Of a stretch of DNA of 64,000 nt, positions 22,205-36,191 are shown one piece after another. Position 1 is the stretch's first letter. Every line of letters starts with the position of its first letter. A program made the position numbers and the translations under genes. The notes beneath the pieces were generated by a model that ran no database searches, had not been told where the DNA came from, and saw only the letters and a list, made by a program, of their open reading frames with translations. The stretch is from Nicotiana tabacum (taxonomy: Eukaryota; Streptophyta; Magnoliopsida; Solanales; Solanaceae). Location of the stretch: contig NC_134082.1 in NCBI RefSeq assembly GCF_000715075.1, forward strand, positions 145,192,948-145,256,947, read 5' to 3'.

Positions 22205-22515
22205 TTCTGCCCAGGCATAAAATTCCTTCTTCGCGAATGCGGTCCAAGCCTCCCGTTCCCGAAGTACAAAAAGTCCGTTGACCAAAAATTCCCTTACACG
22301 AATGCGACCTACGGCTCACGAACGCGAAGTATCCGCTTTCCAAACCATCGCGAACGTGACCTCTTTACGCGAACGCAAAGAACAAAAATGCTGGGACCTC
22401 ACATGTTTCTACTTACTCTATGCGAACGCGACACAGGCCTCGCGAACACTGAGAATCAAACATCGCAACATCGCGAACGCGACACTCGAAGAATACCCTT
22501 CAGCTGTTTTTTTGC
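22205..22515 (-). repeat. GC-rich word array in LTR I
   Basis: Repeated 'gcgaacgcg' and 'gcgaatgcg' words upstream (LTR sense) of the TATA-like site. The word differs from that in A, B and D. Confidence 0.8.
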
Positions 22516-23167
22516 AATTTCACACAACATGAAATGGTCCGATAGACCACCCGAAACTCACTCGAGGCCCTCGGGACCTCAACCAAACATGCCAACATAT
22601 CCCATAACCTCATTCAAACTTGTTCCAACCTTCGGAATGTTCAAAACAACATTAAAACACCGAATTGCATCGAATTCAAGCCTAAGAATTCCAAAATCTT
22701 CCGTATTACGCTTTTGATAAAAAACCCAACCAAACCACGTCTGAATGACCTGAAGCTTTGCACACACGTCACAAGTGCAACTTCCGAAAATCCATTCTGA
22801 CCCCTATATCATAATCTCACCTATCAATCGGAGAACGCCAAAATCTCAATTTCGCCAATTCAAGCCTAAACCTTCCACGGATTTCCAAAATGCATTCCAA
22901 TCATGCTCCTAAGTCCCAAATCACCTAACAGAGCTAACCAAATCCTAAAAATTCCAATTCGAGATCATATACAAATAAGTCAAATCTTGGTGAAACCTTT
23001 CAAATTTCAAGCTTCAAATGAGAACTGTTCTTCCAAATTCATTCTGATTACCCTGAAAACCAAAACCAACGATTTACATAAGTCATAATACATCACACGG
23101 GGTAGGTCATGCCCGAGAACTGACGAGTAAAGTGCAAAATCTCAAAACAACCGGTCGGATCGTTACA

Positions 23168-23834
23168 TCTGCTTTGATATATTTATGATGTTTATTTATA
23201 TTGTTTGAAGAGGTATATCAAATCTAAAATGGGTGGCCTCACAATAAAATCGTCGTTGTTACACCACTTACTATTATTGCTAACAGTGTCATGCCTCTTG
23301 ATATGATATTTGCAAGTAATGCATGACATAAAAATATTATTTCGATTCCGCCGGAGGCATCTACAAAAAATAATCCCATTATAGCAGAGTAGACTCTTTA
23401 TAATATAGTCTGGAAAGCTTGTTCTTATTTAGGATTAACTTTGATTGTGCTTCCTCAGACACTTGTATAGCATTTTGATTCTTAATAATGTACTAACCTT
23501 TTTACTTTGTGTTCTAACGCTCTTTTTATGGAATAAATTGATGTAGCCTAAGATTTGTTTTACTTGAATAAGAATTTTACTCATATGATGAACGTAAAAA
23601 ACTAATTGAATTGGATTCTCTTGCTAAATAATTAATTAAAAGATTGATTTAATTATTTAGTTTTAACATAAAAATAATTTACTCTATGTTGATTTAGATC
23701 TTAATATTAGTTCATCTCTTGTTTGGAATATTTAATTTTATTTATAATTTTATTCACCATAAATTTTATTTTCAAAGATTAAAAGATTGATATGACATTT
23801 CACTTTTAAATCTTTATGTTTGTAGTATTGCCAA
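23168..23834. other. AT-rich spacer
   Basis: No gene, repeat or open frame that I can name. It probably belongs to the same ancestral target DNA as 8337-8810 and 19898-20219. Confidence 0.5.
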
Positions 23835-24388
23835 TGTCATGACCCAAAATCTGTTAAAGGCCATGGTGGCACCGGACACCATTGTCAGGCAAGCCAACAC
23901 TAAATAGTTAAATAAATTCTCATTTTAATATTTCTGAAATCATAAATTTCCTTAAATTTAACTAGTAAGAGAAGAACTTTATAGAATAATAATAACGGTT
24001 TCCAAATTTCAATACTAAATATCCCATAATTATCCTAGAACCCGGTATCACAAGTGCATGAGCATTTGCTAGGAAATAAAATAAAATACAATAACTGTCC
24101 GGATTACAAATTTGGACAGAAAAGAAAATACAAATACTTTGAAGGAGACTCTACTGGCTGCGGATCGTACATAAGATGCAACTCACCTAAGTCCCCGTGT
24201 CAACGATGCTGATGCGCCCACTAGGCCACTAGCAATATGTGTGCCTGTACAACAAAATGTACAACAAGTGTAGTATGAGTTACAAAAATAACGCGTACCT
24301 AGTAAGTATCCAGTCTAATCTCGAAGAAGTTCTGCGAGAGGTCGACTCCGACACATACTATGGTCAACAATAATATGATTAATCATGG
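23835..24388 (-). repeat. F, D-type LTR, left part (before E insertion)
   Basis: It starts TGTCATGACCC and follows the D 5' LTR from 5054 onward (for example 'aagccaacactaaatag'). The match stops at 24388, where E begins, and resumes at 34673. No primer site lies to its left, so this is the 3' end of an element or a solo LTR. Confidence 0.8.
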
Positions 24389-25549
24389 TATCACGACCTA
24401 AAATCCACTAGTCGTGATGGTACCTAACCCTACCCGCTAGGTAAGCCAACTAATAACTATCCAATTTTAATAATATTAAAAAGACGATTAAACAAATAAA
24501 TTATCTAAATCTTATACCTTTCCCAAGGACTGGTAGTACAAATCATGAGCTTCTACGAATAAAATTTACAAAGCTGATATGAAGTGAATACATCTTCTGC
24601 TTGAAAAGTACATAAACAGAGTTTTATAAATCTACGACTACCATGAACAAGATGCAGCTACAACCAGAACGCGGATACATCTTCAAATCCAGCAATAATC
24701 GAACACAACAACAACATTAGCCAACATCTACATGCAATGTGCAGAAGTATAATATTAGTACAACCGACCCCATGTACTGGTAAGTAACAAACCTAACCTT
24801 AGGTTGAAAGTAGTGGCGAGCTGGAACATAGGTTGGGCCCAACACCAATAACTAACAGTAGTTCATAATAATGTAGAGCATACAAATAAGGAAGTAACCC
24901 AGAGATAAAATGCTCAGCTTTTTCATAGTTTTTTTGAAAACAGTTCCGCTTTTTAAGAATATCAGTGAAAATTTAAATCTTTTACTAAAATCATCAAAAA
25001 ACATGAGATAGTTTGATAACTATAATTTTTCAACAAATAAAAACTTTCCACAATAAGTAAGATATTTCATTTTCTTTCCAGATAGCATGTGTGAAATATC
25101 TCTCTATGCCCACATATCAATGTATGTAAAAAGTCATGATATGACATGATAATGTACACCATGAAGAAAAATGCATATCTATGCCTGTATGTCATGTGTG
25201 CATGCCAATGCCATGTATCTCAGAGATGAATCGTGTACTCACACTCTCAGAGTACTCAATCTCACTGTCTCACACTTTTCACTCATTATTCTCAACCACT
25301 CGGTACTGTATATGGCCCATTTGGCCCAGGGAAGATCCATCCCGGAATATATACATCACTGACCATCAATCACTCAGTACCGAGGAAGGCCAATCCAGCC
25401 CCATGGAAAAGATCCATCTCCTGGTATATAAATGCTTCGGACAAGATCCATGTCCAGGGAAGATCCACCCCTCAATATAATCAACCACACTCACTGGGGG
25501 TGTGTACAGACTCCTGAGGGGCTCCTACATCCCAAGCGCTATAATCTGC

Positions 25550-25680
25550 ACAGACAATTCACATGCCATACTATCAATATAAGAATCCGCACGGACAACT
25601 CACGTGCTGTACAGACAACTCACGTGCTAAAGTATCAATATCAGAATCTGCACAAACAACTCAGTGCTATATTATAAATA
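25550..25680 (-). repeat. Tandem words in E 3' LTR
   Basis: Three to four imperfect copies of 'gacaactcacgtgct' alternate with 'atcaatatcagaatc'. A similar set lies at about 32610-32710 in the other LTR, with different copy arrangement. Confidence 0.7.
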
Positions 25681-26145
25681 TCCACACCATCAGGCCCTCT
25701 ACCACACTCAGTGATCAATCTCTCCCAGCCTCTCTCTCATGGGCTCACAATGTCATGAAAATAGCCGAAAAATGATGATATGTTGTATCAATAAATAACA
25801 ACACAGACTGATATATGATATGTAATGACATGAATATGACTGAGTATGAATAAAATAATGAAAGCAGATAACTCAATAGCAGAAGTGACCTCAGTGGGTC
25901 CCAACAGGATAAGCATGTAGCCTAGACATGGTGTCTAACATGGATCATAACTCAATAGCTCAAGTACGTAGAAATTTTATGATTACAGGTAAGGTCAGGT
26001 AACTACACAGTACCACAAAAGTAATAGAGTCATAATTCACACAGTGCACGCCCATCACCTAGCATGCGCATCACCTCCACACCGATCACATAGCACATAA
26101 TTTGGGGTTTCATACCCTCAGCACTAAGTTTAGAAGAGTTACTTA

Positions 26146-26684
26146 CTTCTAACAATCCAATTCCAATATCGAGCTAGCCAAGCGATGCTTCAAAAATGCC
26201 ATCTCGCGCGTTTCGACCTACGAGCGACTCGAAACTACCCAAAAACAACTCAAATATATCAAACAATGCTAAAAGAACCAATCCCAATCGAAAAAAGTTC
26301 GAATCTCTAATCAAAACCCAAAATCGGTCAAAAAGTCCAACTCGGGCCCGCACCTCGGAACTTGACAAAACTCACAAAATTCGATAACCTATATAATTAT
26401 GAGTTCAATCATACTAATTTCATCCAATTCGGACTCCGAATAGATGTTCAAAAGTCAATTACTCACATTTGAAAAGTTTTTGATAAAAATCCCCAATTCT
26501 TCAATCCAAGTATGGATTAATTCAAAAATGAACCTCTGTAATCATATTAAAATACAAAAATTGTAGTTATATACTGACCCCCATGAAAAGACTAAAAGAA
26601 TGCCGCAAAAATCACCTCAATCGGAGCTCTAGAACTCAAGATATGCTCAAAATACCAAAAGAACGTAGTCTGATCTTTTTATAC
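26146..26684 (-). promoter_or_regulatory. TATA and leader cassette of E 3' LTR
   Basis: Minus strand: GTATAAAAAG (26684-26675), donor GAG|GTGAT at 26615, an acceptor ending CTTTTAG at 26269, a 122-nt segment 26268-26147, then donor GAA|GTAAGT at 26146. The partner LTR has 33641, 33297-33175 (123 nt) and GAG|GTAAGT at 33174. Confidence 0.5.
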
Positions 26685-27615
26685 ATAGAGATTTTCGCTT
26701 TTGCGATAAAAACTCCGCACCTACACATTTCCAGCTGTCATTTCCGCTTTTGTGGAGACCCAACTTCGCATCTGCGAAAACACAAGCACCAGCTCTCTTA
26801 TCCGACACTAAAATGAGCATAACTGCCTCATACGATGTCCAAATTCGATAATTCTTTTACTATGACTCCGTAATTACGATACGGATCTAATGCTTCAATC
26901 AAAATAGAAATTGGAGCTTATTTGATTAATGTGGTATCATTTAATCTTGAAGAAATGACGTCGAAACATAAAAAACGAGCGCAACACAACTCAAACCTAT
27001 CCGAAACTCACCCCAACCCCTCAGGACCCCATTCGAACATACCAACAAGTCCCATATCATCACACGGACCTACTCGCGACCTCAAAACACACATAACAAC
27101 ATCGAAACGACGAATCACACCTCAATTCGAAATCAATGAACTTGAAGCTTCAAACTTCCACAACCAATGTCGAAAATTGACCTCAGATTTTGCACACAAG
27201 TCACATTTGACATTACGGACCTGCTCCAACTTCAGGAATCGGAATCCGAACCCGATATCAAAAAGTCCACTCCCGGTCAAACTTTCCAAAATTCCAACTT
27301 TTGCAATTTTACGCTAAATTCTACTACGGATCTCCAAATCACTATTCGGACGAGCTCCTAAGTTCAAAATCACCTAATGGAGCTAACAGAACCATCAGAA
27401 ATCCAATCCGAGGTCAAATACTATAAAGTCTAACTTGGTCAAACATTTCAAATTTAAAGCTTCTAGATGAGAATCATTCTTCCAAATCAATTTCGAATAA
27501 CTTGAAACCAAAATCGACGATTCACATAAGTCATAATACATCATACAGAGCTACTTATGCCTGAAAACTATCGAGCGAAGTGTAATTGCTCAGAATGACA
27601 GGTCGGGTCATTACA

Positions 27616-30600
27616 TCTTCCCCCACTTAAACTTACGTACGTTCTCGAACATTCCTAGAGTTATTCTCAAAGCCATCAAACCGCCGTGTAACCTTACCAT
27701 GCACATACCCGGGGGTGATCCCACGTCACCCTATCCCATATAGGTCTGATAACACAACATGAGTGAAATTTCTTAATCCAACCTAGCCCATAAGTCTTAG
27801 AACCCAATTTCCAATATTTAGAATTTTGTATAAAATCAGAATCTTGCATCTACACATTGTATAAGTCTAAACAAGTTGTATCAAGCCATATCTGTAACCC
27901 AACATGTAATCACATAATATACCTCACAACTCAAATACTCATAGCGATAATTTCTAATAACAGTAGCTGCTCAACACATACCAATCCTGGTAATAAACCT
28001 TTAATCAAAAAAGCCTCGTTCTAACACCTTCATATACTGCCAATGATGAAAGAAATACATAGAAACGCATAACCATTTGTTGGATCAACAAGTCATGGAG
28101 CTCTCTCTCCTTCAACAAGGACTATAGAAAATTTCTATGCCAACTTTCAATATTATTCTTCCAACCATGCTGTAATCAATTCCGATAGTATTCATTCTAG
28201 GTCCAATGACCCCATCTCTTCCAGCACGACCACTCTAGTGACATGACATATCAATACAATCTAATGCCACAACTCGTGCAATCCGTGCACCAATAAGCAA
28301 CATTCTAAATGTACTCAATCATGGAAAATGACTCAGATGAGAGAACTGACTCGCAAGCTCAACAGGTACCGCCATAACACAATGCTAAGAACCTATCACA
28401 CATCATATAACCAAAACACACGAATCTAACAGAAAGGGTCATATCTCAACATAACTCCGCCACAATGCGTGACCTATCTAAACGCTGGTCCATATTATAT
28501 ACCTCGAGCCACCCTGCTCAAAATCAATAACCACGCAAAATTTGACATCAAGAACCTAAAGTGCATTACCATAACCACGGAGAAGAAAATGACACAACAC
28601 CACACAAAACTTGAAAGAGCATAACCAATACACCATCAACCAAGCAATACCCACTACTCTTCTCGCTCAAATTCCGTTATAAGACCCAAATAGAACCGCA
28701 CCATATGTGCATATAACCAACAAATCACAACTCCTCGCAGCATAGAAGAGTAACTCATAGATCATTTCAGAACACAAATAAGCTCAACAACAATCGAGTG
28801 GCGCATCCCTCAATAATAGCAGTATGAAGCCAACTAATGGACCCCCAAATCAACTCTAGTCATCCATAAATAGATAAATAACCCTCTGAAAGTCCACATT
28901 GACTGAATCATAACACATACTATCATCTGGCTAGCTTCAGCCGCAACTTGACAATCCATAACCATGAAATAATCTACTCATGAGAACTCCCAGTCTCCAA
29001 ATCCATAGAGAACAAGAATCACCATATCCAATCCCAACTCCACCAACCGAATGTCTAACACATTTCTCATACACGATCATCCCGTGAGGAATACTTCTAA
29101 AATTCTTCTGTGCCACATAGCAAAATTTGAATATCAGCAGTCAATCAACTAGGAGATTGCCGCAATACTAATGAAGCATCCATAAATGAAACCACATTGC
29201 CCCTTCTAAAATGTATACTCTCTTCAAGCCATACCAAATAATAATGTCATTTACCTAGTCATCTGAAACCGTCCATGCTGCCTAAGAATTTATGTCCTTC
29301 CCTTCAAAACTAAATCGTGACCTTGCACATCTAAATCTTGATCCCATACAACACACCGCATATACCATACCATCATATGAAAAATACGAGAACTTTATAA
29401 TCTACTCCGAGTCACAAGCAACTACATACTCAATTATCCAAGAACTTTCCATTTGAATTCATCCGGAGATAATCACTATACATCACATGCTCCTCACCCA
29501 GTAGGAAATATGCTCCTCGACCCGTGGTAGAAACTATTGAGATCTCTTCGAAATCCATTTGCACATGATTAAGCCATCAGAACAAAATCTCTCTAACTCA
29601 ACCAAGCCATGCCGGTCACCAAAAACCCAAGAGCATTGCCACGAAACACTTGTAGAAACCTACCACATCATAAGCACCTAAAGAACCGATCATATCCATT
29701 ACCATACCGATCCAACCTACTACCAAACTGTCCTATTTCTACGAGTTCCTTATGAATTACCTTTAAATTGATACTTCTCCTCACCATAATACCACAATCC
29801 TCAAACAAGACTCACCATACGAGAACCTAGCATAAAACCACACTGCCGTAAGGCTCATAAGCTACTGAATGCTCTCTTAAGCACCCCAAAAGTACCACAA
29901 TAGAGATACTCGCTCTGAAGAGACCTTCTGTGAATTTAAAGTTGTTCATCTTATCTTCCTGATACTGAATGTAGAATCCATAATGATATAGAAATACTAC
30001 GAGTCTCGACACCATCCAATGTAGCTCTCAACTTCTAGCCATATACAAATCTGCAACATTCTCAATTGCCATGTATGAATCTTAAATTCATTAGAACCAT
30101 TCTCGAGATCCATCCACTCTACTCGAATCTCAATAGCACCGCCCAATTGGACCGAACGATCTATGCCCCATTTGCACTCCAACACCCTAAGAAGTAATTC
30201 ACACCTCAAAGCAACCTAGCAAATTTCTACTCCATGATCACTACATCCTTTAGGAATAACCACTCAATCATTCCATGATTTTCATATACCCATAGAGTGT
30301 AATACAACCCATATCCAGAAATTCCCTTACTTGAGTCATCCTCGATCTCAACTTCTATAAGCCATAACTGATTCACTAGTACCTCAAACTGAAACCAATA
30401 TAACACATAACCGCGCAATCAAACAGTCGATAACAGACTCCTTCAATTGGCTCAAAGCCAAGGAATAAAGCATTTGATAACTTATAATACCCATACTCTG
30501 TTGCTGCCCAAAATCCCGCATTGAAATTCAACTAAATCTTTCATAAGCTTATGTAACACAAACTCTCTAATATCTCAAATCATCTGCAAATCTCGCATTC

Positions 30601-31442
30601 ACCCTTGGAACAGTCAAGTCAACTCTCATAAATGATCCAAACTCAAATTGCAAAGTATATAATTCACTAGTAAAAGAGAACTCGCTACAAAACAACATAG
30701 GTATCACACAAACCTTAGGACACCCTGCAGGAGATAACCCACCTGCTTCGCCTCAAACTAACATCTCTTTATACCCTTCCACATTCATAACTATTACACA
30801 ATCACTTAATCTTCCCGAGTCTGAACTTATATCATGGCATGAAAATCTACTTCACTCCTCAACTAAACAACATGAAAAGATCCTTCAACACACCCATAAC
30901 TCGAGACTATATGTCAAATCAAGATGGAAATCAAGCACCTAATAGTTCTTTTTACACCTCAAGAAAACCCTTCTCATCACATTCAAACCATATGAATACA
31001 TCTCGTAGTCACATCATACTCATCACATAGCCATCCAGCCACAAATTCCACTAATGGGGACACTACCGGACATATAAATCCGAAAGTACGTGCTCACACA
31101 ATCAACACCTCTGTGCTCAAGCTACAGTCAAAATCCTTCCTCAGGTCCTCCAGACTAGCCCATCATCAACACACAGAAATCACATCTCGCACCTCATCCA
31201 GAGAATCACAAGCCATCGATGCACAGTTAATACCGAGCGCTCAAGTGCACATACAAATGCGTGGAAGGAATTCAAAGGATTAAGCTTCAAGCTGAATCAA
31301 TACCGCACGATAAGGAAAGAAAGATGGGAAGTATATCCTAAATGCTCTATTTCCTCTCGAAGATAGGTATGGACGTCATCATACTGATCCGGAAGACTCT
31401 ACTAGACATTTGCTCATGACTTGTAGAACCTATAAATCTAGA
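27616..31442 (-). other. E internal region, no recognisable coding content
   Basis: It begins beside the 3' LTR with a polypurine tract (minus strand GTGGGGGAAGA) and an eroded form of the pre-PPT hairpin (about 27636-27651). Only short, unrelated open frames occur on either strand. The phrase 'aggagataacccacct' (about 30728) also occurs in D's interior (about 3717), so the two interiors share ancestry. No host gene is seen in these 3.8 kb. Confidence 0.65.
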
Positions 31443-31454
31443 GCTCTGATACTA
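31443..31454 (-). other. E primer binding site
   Basis: The minus strand reads TAGTATCAGAGC, one base from the initiator Met tRNA site in A, next to the LTR start at 31458. Confidence 0.8.
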
Positions 31455-31457
31455 AAC

Positions 31458-34400
31458 CGTCACAACCCAAAATCCACTAGTCGTGATGGCACCTAACCCA
31501 ACCTGTCAGGTAAGCCAACTAATAACTATCCAATTTTAATAATATTAAAAAGACGATTAAACAAATGAATTATCTAAATCTTATACCTTTCCCAAGGACT
31601 GGTAGTACAAATCATGAGCTTATAAGAATAGAATTTACAAAGCTGATATGAAGTGAATACATCTTCTATTTGAAATGTACATAAATAGAGTTTTATAAAT
31701 CTACGACTACCATGAAGAAGAGGAAACTACAACCATAACACAAATACATCTTCAAATCTAGCAACCACCGAACACAACGACAATAGCAACCAACATCTCC
31801 ATGCAATGTGCAGAAGTGTATTTCAGTACAACCGACCCCATATACTGGTAAGTAACAAACCTAACCTTAGGTTGAAAATAGTGACGAGCTGGAACATAGG
31901 TCGGGTCCAACACCGATAACCAACAACAGTTCATAACAACGTAGAGCATATAAATAAGGAAGTAACTCAGAGATAAAATGCTCAGATTTTTCACAATTTT
32001 TTTGAAAATAGTTCTGCTTTTTCAAGAATATATGTGAACATTCAAATCTTTTACTGAATCGTTGAAAAATATGAGATAGTTTGATCACTGTAATTTTTCA
32101 AAAAAAAAACTTTTCACAATAAGTAAGATATTTCATTTTCTTTCCAGATAGCATGTATGAAATACCTTTCTATGCCCACATATCAATGTGTGTAAAAAGT
32201 CATGAATGACGTGATACCGTACACCATGATGAAAAATGCACCTTTATGCTTGTATGTCATGTGTGCATGCCAATGCCATATATCTCAGAGATGAATCATG
32301 TACTCACACTCTCAGAGTACTCAATCGTACTGTCTCACACTTTCCACTCATCATTATCAACCATTCGGTACTGTATATGGCCTATTTGGCCCAGGGAAGA
32401 TCCATCCTAGAATATATATATCACTGACCATCAATCACTCAGTACCAAGTAAGGCCAATCCAGGCCCATGGAGAACATCCATCTCCAGGTATATAAATGC
32501 TTCGGGCAAGATCCATGTCTAGGAAAGATCCTTCCCTCAATATAATCAACCGCGCTCACTTGGGGTGTGTACAGACTTCGGAGGGGCTCCTACATTCCAA
32601 GCACTATAATCTGTGCGGACAACTCACGCACCATAGTATAAATATTAACTCACATGCTAAAGTATCAATATCAGAATCCGCACGGACAACTCACGTGCTA
32701 TAGTATCGATATCCTCACCATCAGGTCCTTAACCTCACTCAGTCATCAATCTCTCCAGTCTCTCACTCTCTCGGGCTCACAATGTCATGAAACTAGCTTG
32801 AATGTGATGATGTGATGTATCAATAAATAAATGCAGAGGCTAATATATGATATGTATATTAATGTGTATATAAAATAATGAAAGCAGATAACTTAACAAC
32901 AGAAATGACCTCAGTAGGTCTCCACATGATAAGCATGTAGCCTAGACATGGTGTCTAACATGGATCACAACTCAATAGCTCAAGTACGTAGAAATTTCAT
33001 GATTACAGGTAAGGTCAGGTAACTACACAGTACCACAGAAGTAACAGAGTCACAATTCACATGGTGCATGCCCACAAGCCCGTCACCTAGCGTGTGTGTC
33101 ACCTCAACACCGATTACATAGCACATAATTTAGTATTTCACACCCTCAGCACTAAGTTTAGAAGAGTTACTTACCTCGAACAAGCCAATTCCAATACCGA
33201 GCAAGCCAAACGATGCTTCAGAAATTCCATCTCGCGCGTTCCAATCTCCGAACGGCTCGAAACTAACCAAAAACAACTCAAATACATCAAACAATGCTAA
33301 TTGAACCAATCCCAATTGAAAAAGGTCGAATCTTTAATCAAAAGCCCAAAATCGGCCAAAAGCCCAACTCGGGTCTGCACCTCGAAACCCTACAAAACTC
33401 ACAAAATCCAGCAACCCATTCAATTATGAGTTCAACTATACTAATTTCATCTAATTTACTCCGAATAGATGTTTAAAACTCAATTACTCACTTTAGAAAA
33501 GTTTTTTGATAAAAATCCCAAATTTTCCAATTAAAGTATGGGTTAATTCAAAATAAACTTCTGTAATCATATCAAAATACAAAATATTATAGTTAGATAC
33601 TGAACCCCATAAAAATACGAGAAGAACACATTAAAAATCACCTCAATCGGAGCTCTAGAACTCAAGATATGCTCAAAATACCAAAAGAACACAGTCTGAT
33701 CTTTTTATACACCGCTTTTGCGATAAAAACTCCGCACCTGCGCATTTCTAGCTGTCATTTCCACTTTTGTAGACCATCATTCGCACCTGGGGCCACATAT
33801 GCGGACCCAACTTCGCATCTGTGAAAACACCAGCACCACCTCTCTTCTCCGACACTAAAATGAGCATAACTCCCTCATACGATGTCAATATTCGATGATT
33901 TTTTTTTGCTATGGCACCGTAATTATTATACGTATTTAATTATTTAATAAAAACAGAAATTGGAGATTATATGTAATGTCATATCATTTATGCTTGAATA
34001 AACTGCGTCGAAACATCAAAAACGAGCGCGACACAATCAAAACCTATCCGAAACTCACCCGAGTTCTTCAGGACCCCGTTCGAACATGCTAAAAGTCCCA
34101 TATCATCACACAGACCTACTCAAGGCCTCAAAACACACATAACAACATCTAAACGACGAATCATACCTCAATTCGAAATCAATGAACTTGAAACTTCAAA
34201 CTTCCACAACCGATGCTGAAACCTATTAAATCATGTCCGATTGACCTCAAATTTTGATTCACATTTGACATTATGGACCTGCTCCAACTTCAGGAATTGG
34301 AATTCGACCTCGATATCAAAAAGTCAACTCTGATCAAACTTTCCAAAATTCGAACTTTCGCCATTTCAAGCCAAATTCTACTACAGACTTCCAAATCACA

Positions 34401-34672
34401 ATCCAAATGCGCTCCTAAGTTCAAAATCACCCAACGGAGCTAACAGAACCATCAGAAATCCAATCCGAGGTCAAATACTAAAAATTCAAACTTGGTAAAA
34501 CCTTTCAAATTTAAAGCTTTGAGCTGAAAATTATTTTTCCAAATTAATTCCGAATAACCTGAAACCAAAACCGACAATTCACAGAAGTCATAATACATCA
34601 TATGAAGCTACTCATGCCCGATAACTACCGAGCGAAGTACAATTGCTTAGAACGACTTATCAGTTCATTACA
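31458..34672 (-). repeat. E 5' LTR, ~3,215 bp
   Basis: It starts with an eroded CGTCACAACCC and ends CAGTTCATTACA. Same content as the 3' LTR: conserved core near 32554-32601, second donor at 33174, exon-like segment 33175-33297, first donor 33641, and a short GC-word stretch (about 33708-33840). Confidence 0.85.
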
Positions 34673-36191
34673 CATGGGTTTTATAAGACGACTGTAAACT
34701 CAATAACATAAAGTATGTAAACAATTCTTTTGTTATTAAGAGATTTCCAAATTTATTTTCTTATTTTAACAATGTAAATCTCCGAACAATAAGGCCAAAT
34801 CAATCATCAATAATTACAAGACAATCAATTAAGTCATGCGTAATCATGCGTAGGTCGTACGACCCGATCCAACATAATATTTAAACTGTGCACTGCTGGA
34901 GGGTCGAATGGCGCAAACCATAGATATATCTATTTAATCTGCCAAGGCGTTCGACTCATTCCAAAAAGAAAGGAAACACAATCAAACACTTAATCAAGAA
35001 TTCATCAAGGAGCAATTACCTAAAGAAATGTCAATCCTCTTTTAACGGTTAAGAAAATGAAGTTTAACCTTTTAGAAATTTATTTACCAAGTTCGATATG
35101 ATTTAAGCAATTTAAATTGACAATCAGGTTTCAAATATTGCAAGTATAGCATGCTTCTGTGCCCTAGACTACCCGGACTTAAGCATAATAGTAGCCACGC
35201 ACGGACTCTCGTCACCTCGTGCATACGTAGCCCCCACATATAGAAGCACACATTGGATTATTTCACCTATGAGGTTAATTTCCTCTTACAAGGTTAGAAA
35301 GGAGACTTACTTCAATCCAAAATTCCATAATCGGCTCCCAAGCCCTCCTGACAACTCAAACCGATGCCCAACGCTCCAAAACTAGCCAATAAATGAGCAA
35401 ATCCATAAATATATACTCTAATACTCATTATAATTCTATTTACATCAATTTCCAACTCTGTTCGAAAAGTCGATAAAAATCACCCTCGGGCTCACGTGCC
35501 TAGATTCCGAAATTTTTGAAGATAAACTTTAACCATAACCTCACGAACTGCATATATAATTTATTCTCAATTTTATGCCCAAATTCATGGTCAAAATCCA
35601 AAATGCTAAATTTTAGGTTTTCTACCAAAAACCCCACAATTTCTACAAAGTTCCATGCTTAAATCCTTATACATACCATGTATTTAACTTTTATTGAGTG
35701 GGAATCACGTACCTTCTGCTGCTTGAAGAAAATCTCCCCTTGATGCTCTCCAAAATCGCCCAAACCAAATGAAAATGGGAGAAAAAAGGGCCAAGTCCCG
35801 TTTATAAAATCCTCCTCTGCCCAGCGATCCTCACACCTGCGGTCACTGGACAGCTTCTGCGGTTCCGCAAGTGTGGCACCGATTTTGCTTCTATGGGAAA
35901 GCCCCCAGCTACCCTAGGTTTCTTCTTCGTTGACAAGACTGCATCTGCGATCACGCAGGTGTGGATGGTCCATTCACTCTCTATTGCTTTTGCAGTTCAC
36001 TGCCTCGCTTATGTGGGGCCGCTTCTGCGATGAAGCTTCCCCAGAAGCGGTTACTCCAGCAACCAGAATCCCCTTCAGCTCCTCTTTCAAGTCAAAAATC
36101 AATTCATTTGCCATCCGGAATCCACCCGAGGCCCTCGGGACCTCAACCAATTATACCAACATGTCCCAAAACACATTACGAACTTAGTCGA
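34673..36191 (-). repeat. F, D-type LTR, right part, truncated
   Basis: Continues F after E, beginning with the second CATGG. It carries the conserved 'ctcgtcacctcgtg' block (about 35208-35221), an exon-like segment 35311-35381 (71 nt, donor GAA|GTAAGT), a first donor GTACGT at 35712, a good TATA (TTTATAAA, about 35800-35808) and a GC-word array (about 35815-36060). The match to D stops near 36185, missing roughly the last 770 bp of LTR length, and G follows. Confidence 0.8.

Larger units (their letters stand above)
20220..23167 (-). repeat. Solo LTR I, 2,948 bp
   Basis: Plus-strand text starts TGTCACGACCC and ends CGGATCGTTACA, both LTR-type termini. No internal sequence follows on either side; both flanks are AT-rich DNA. 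Flanking pentamers TCTAC (20215-20219) and TCTGC (23168-23172) match at four of five, as expected of an aged target duplication around a solo LTR left by recombination between two LTRs. It is related to the A, B and C LTRs. Confidence 0.85.
24389..27615 (-). repeat. E 3' LTR, 3,227 bp
   Basis: Plus-strand start TATCACGACC and end GGGTCATTACA. Contains repeated 'aagatccat' words (about 25326-25465), 'acaactcacgtgct' repeats (about 25550-25680), the conserved core at 25489-25536, a candidate leader exon (26268-26147), a first donor at 26615, a TATA-like site (26675-26684), and a short GC-word stretch (about 26690-26800). Confidence 0.87.
24389..34672 (-). mobile_element. Element E: complete non-coding LTR retrotransposon (LARD-like)
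   Basis: On the minus strand: 5' LTR 31458-34672, primer site 31443-31454, ~3.8 kb interior, polypurine tract beside 27616, 3' LTR 24389-27615. A perfect target duplication CATGG lies at 24384-24388 and 34673-34677, so both ends are real and the host was the D-type LTR F. No gag-pol motif is visible in the interior. In the first 200 bp the two LTRs differ at a little under a tenth of positions. Interior size and plan match D, implying a class of non-autonomous elements. Confidence 0.85.

Noticed and set aside
23220..23480. AT-rich island 23168-23834 as possible host exon or older transposon
   Set aside because: No open frame beyond chance, no splice-consistent exons and no terminal repeats that I could find.
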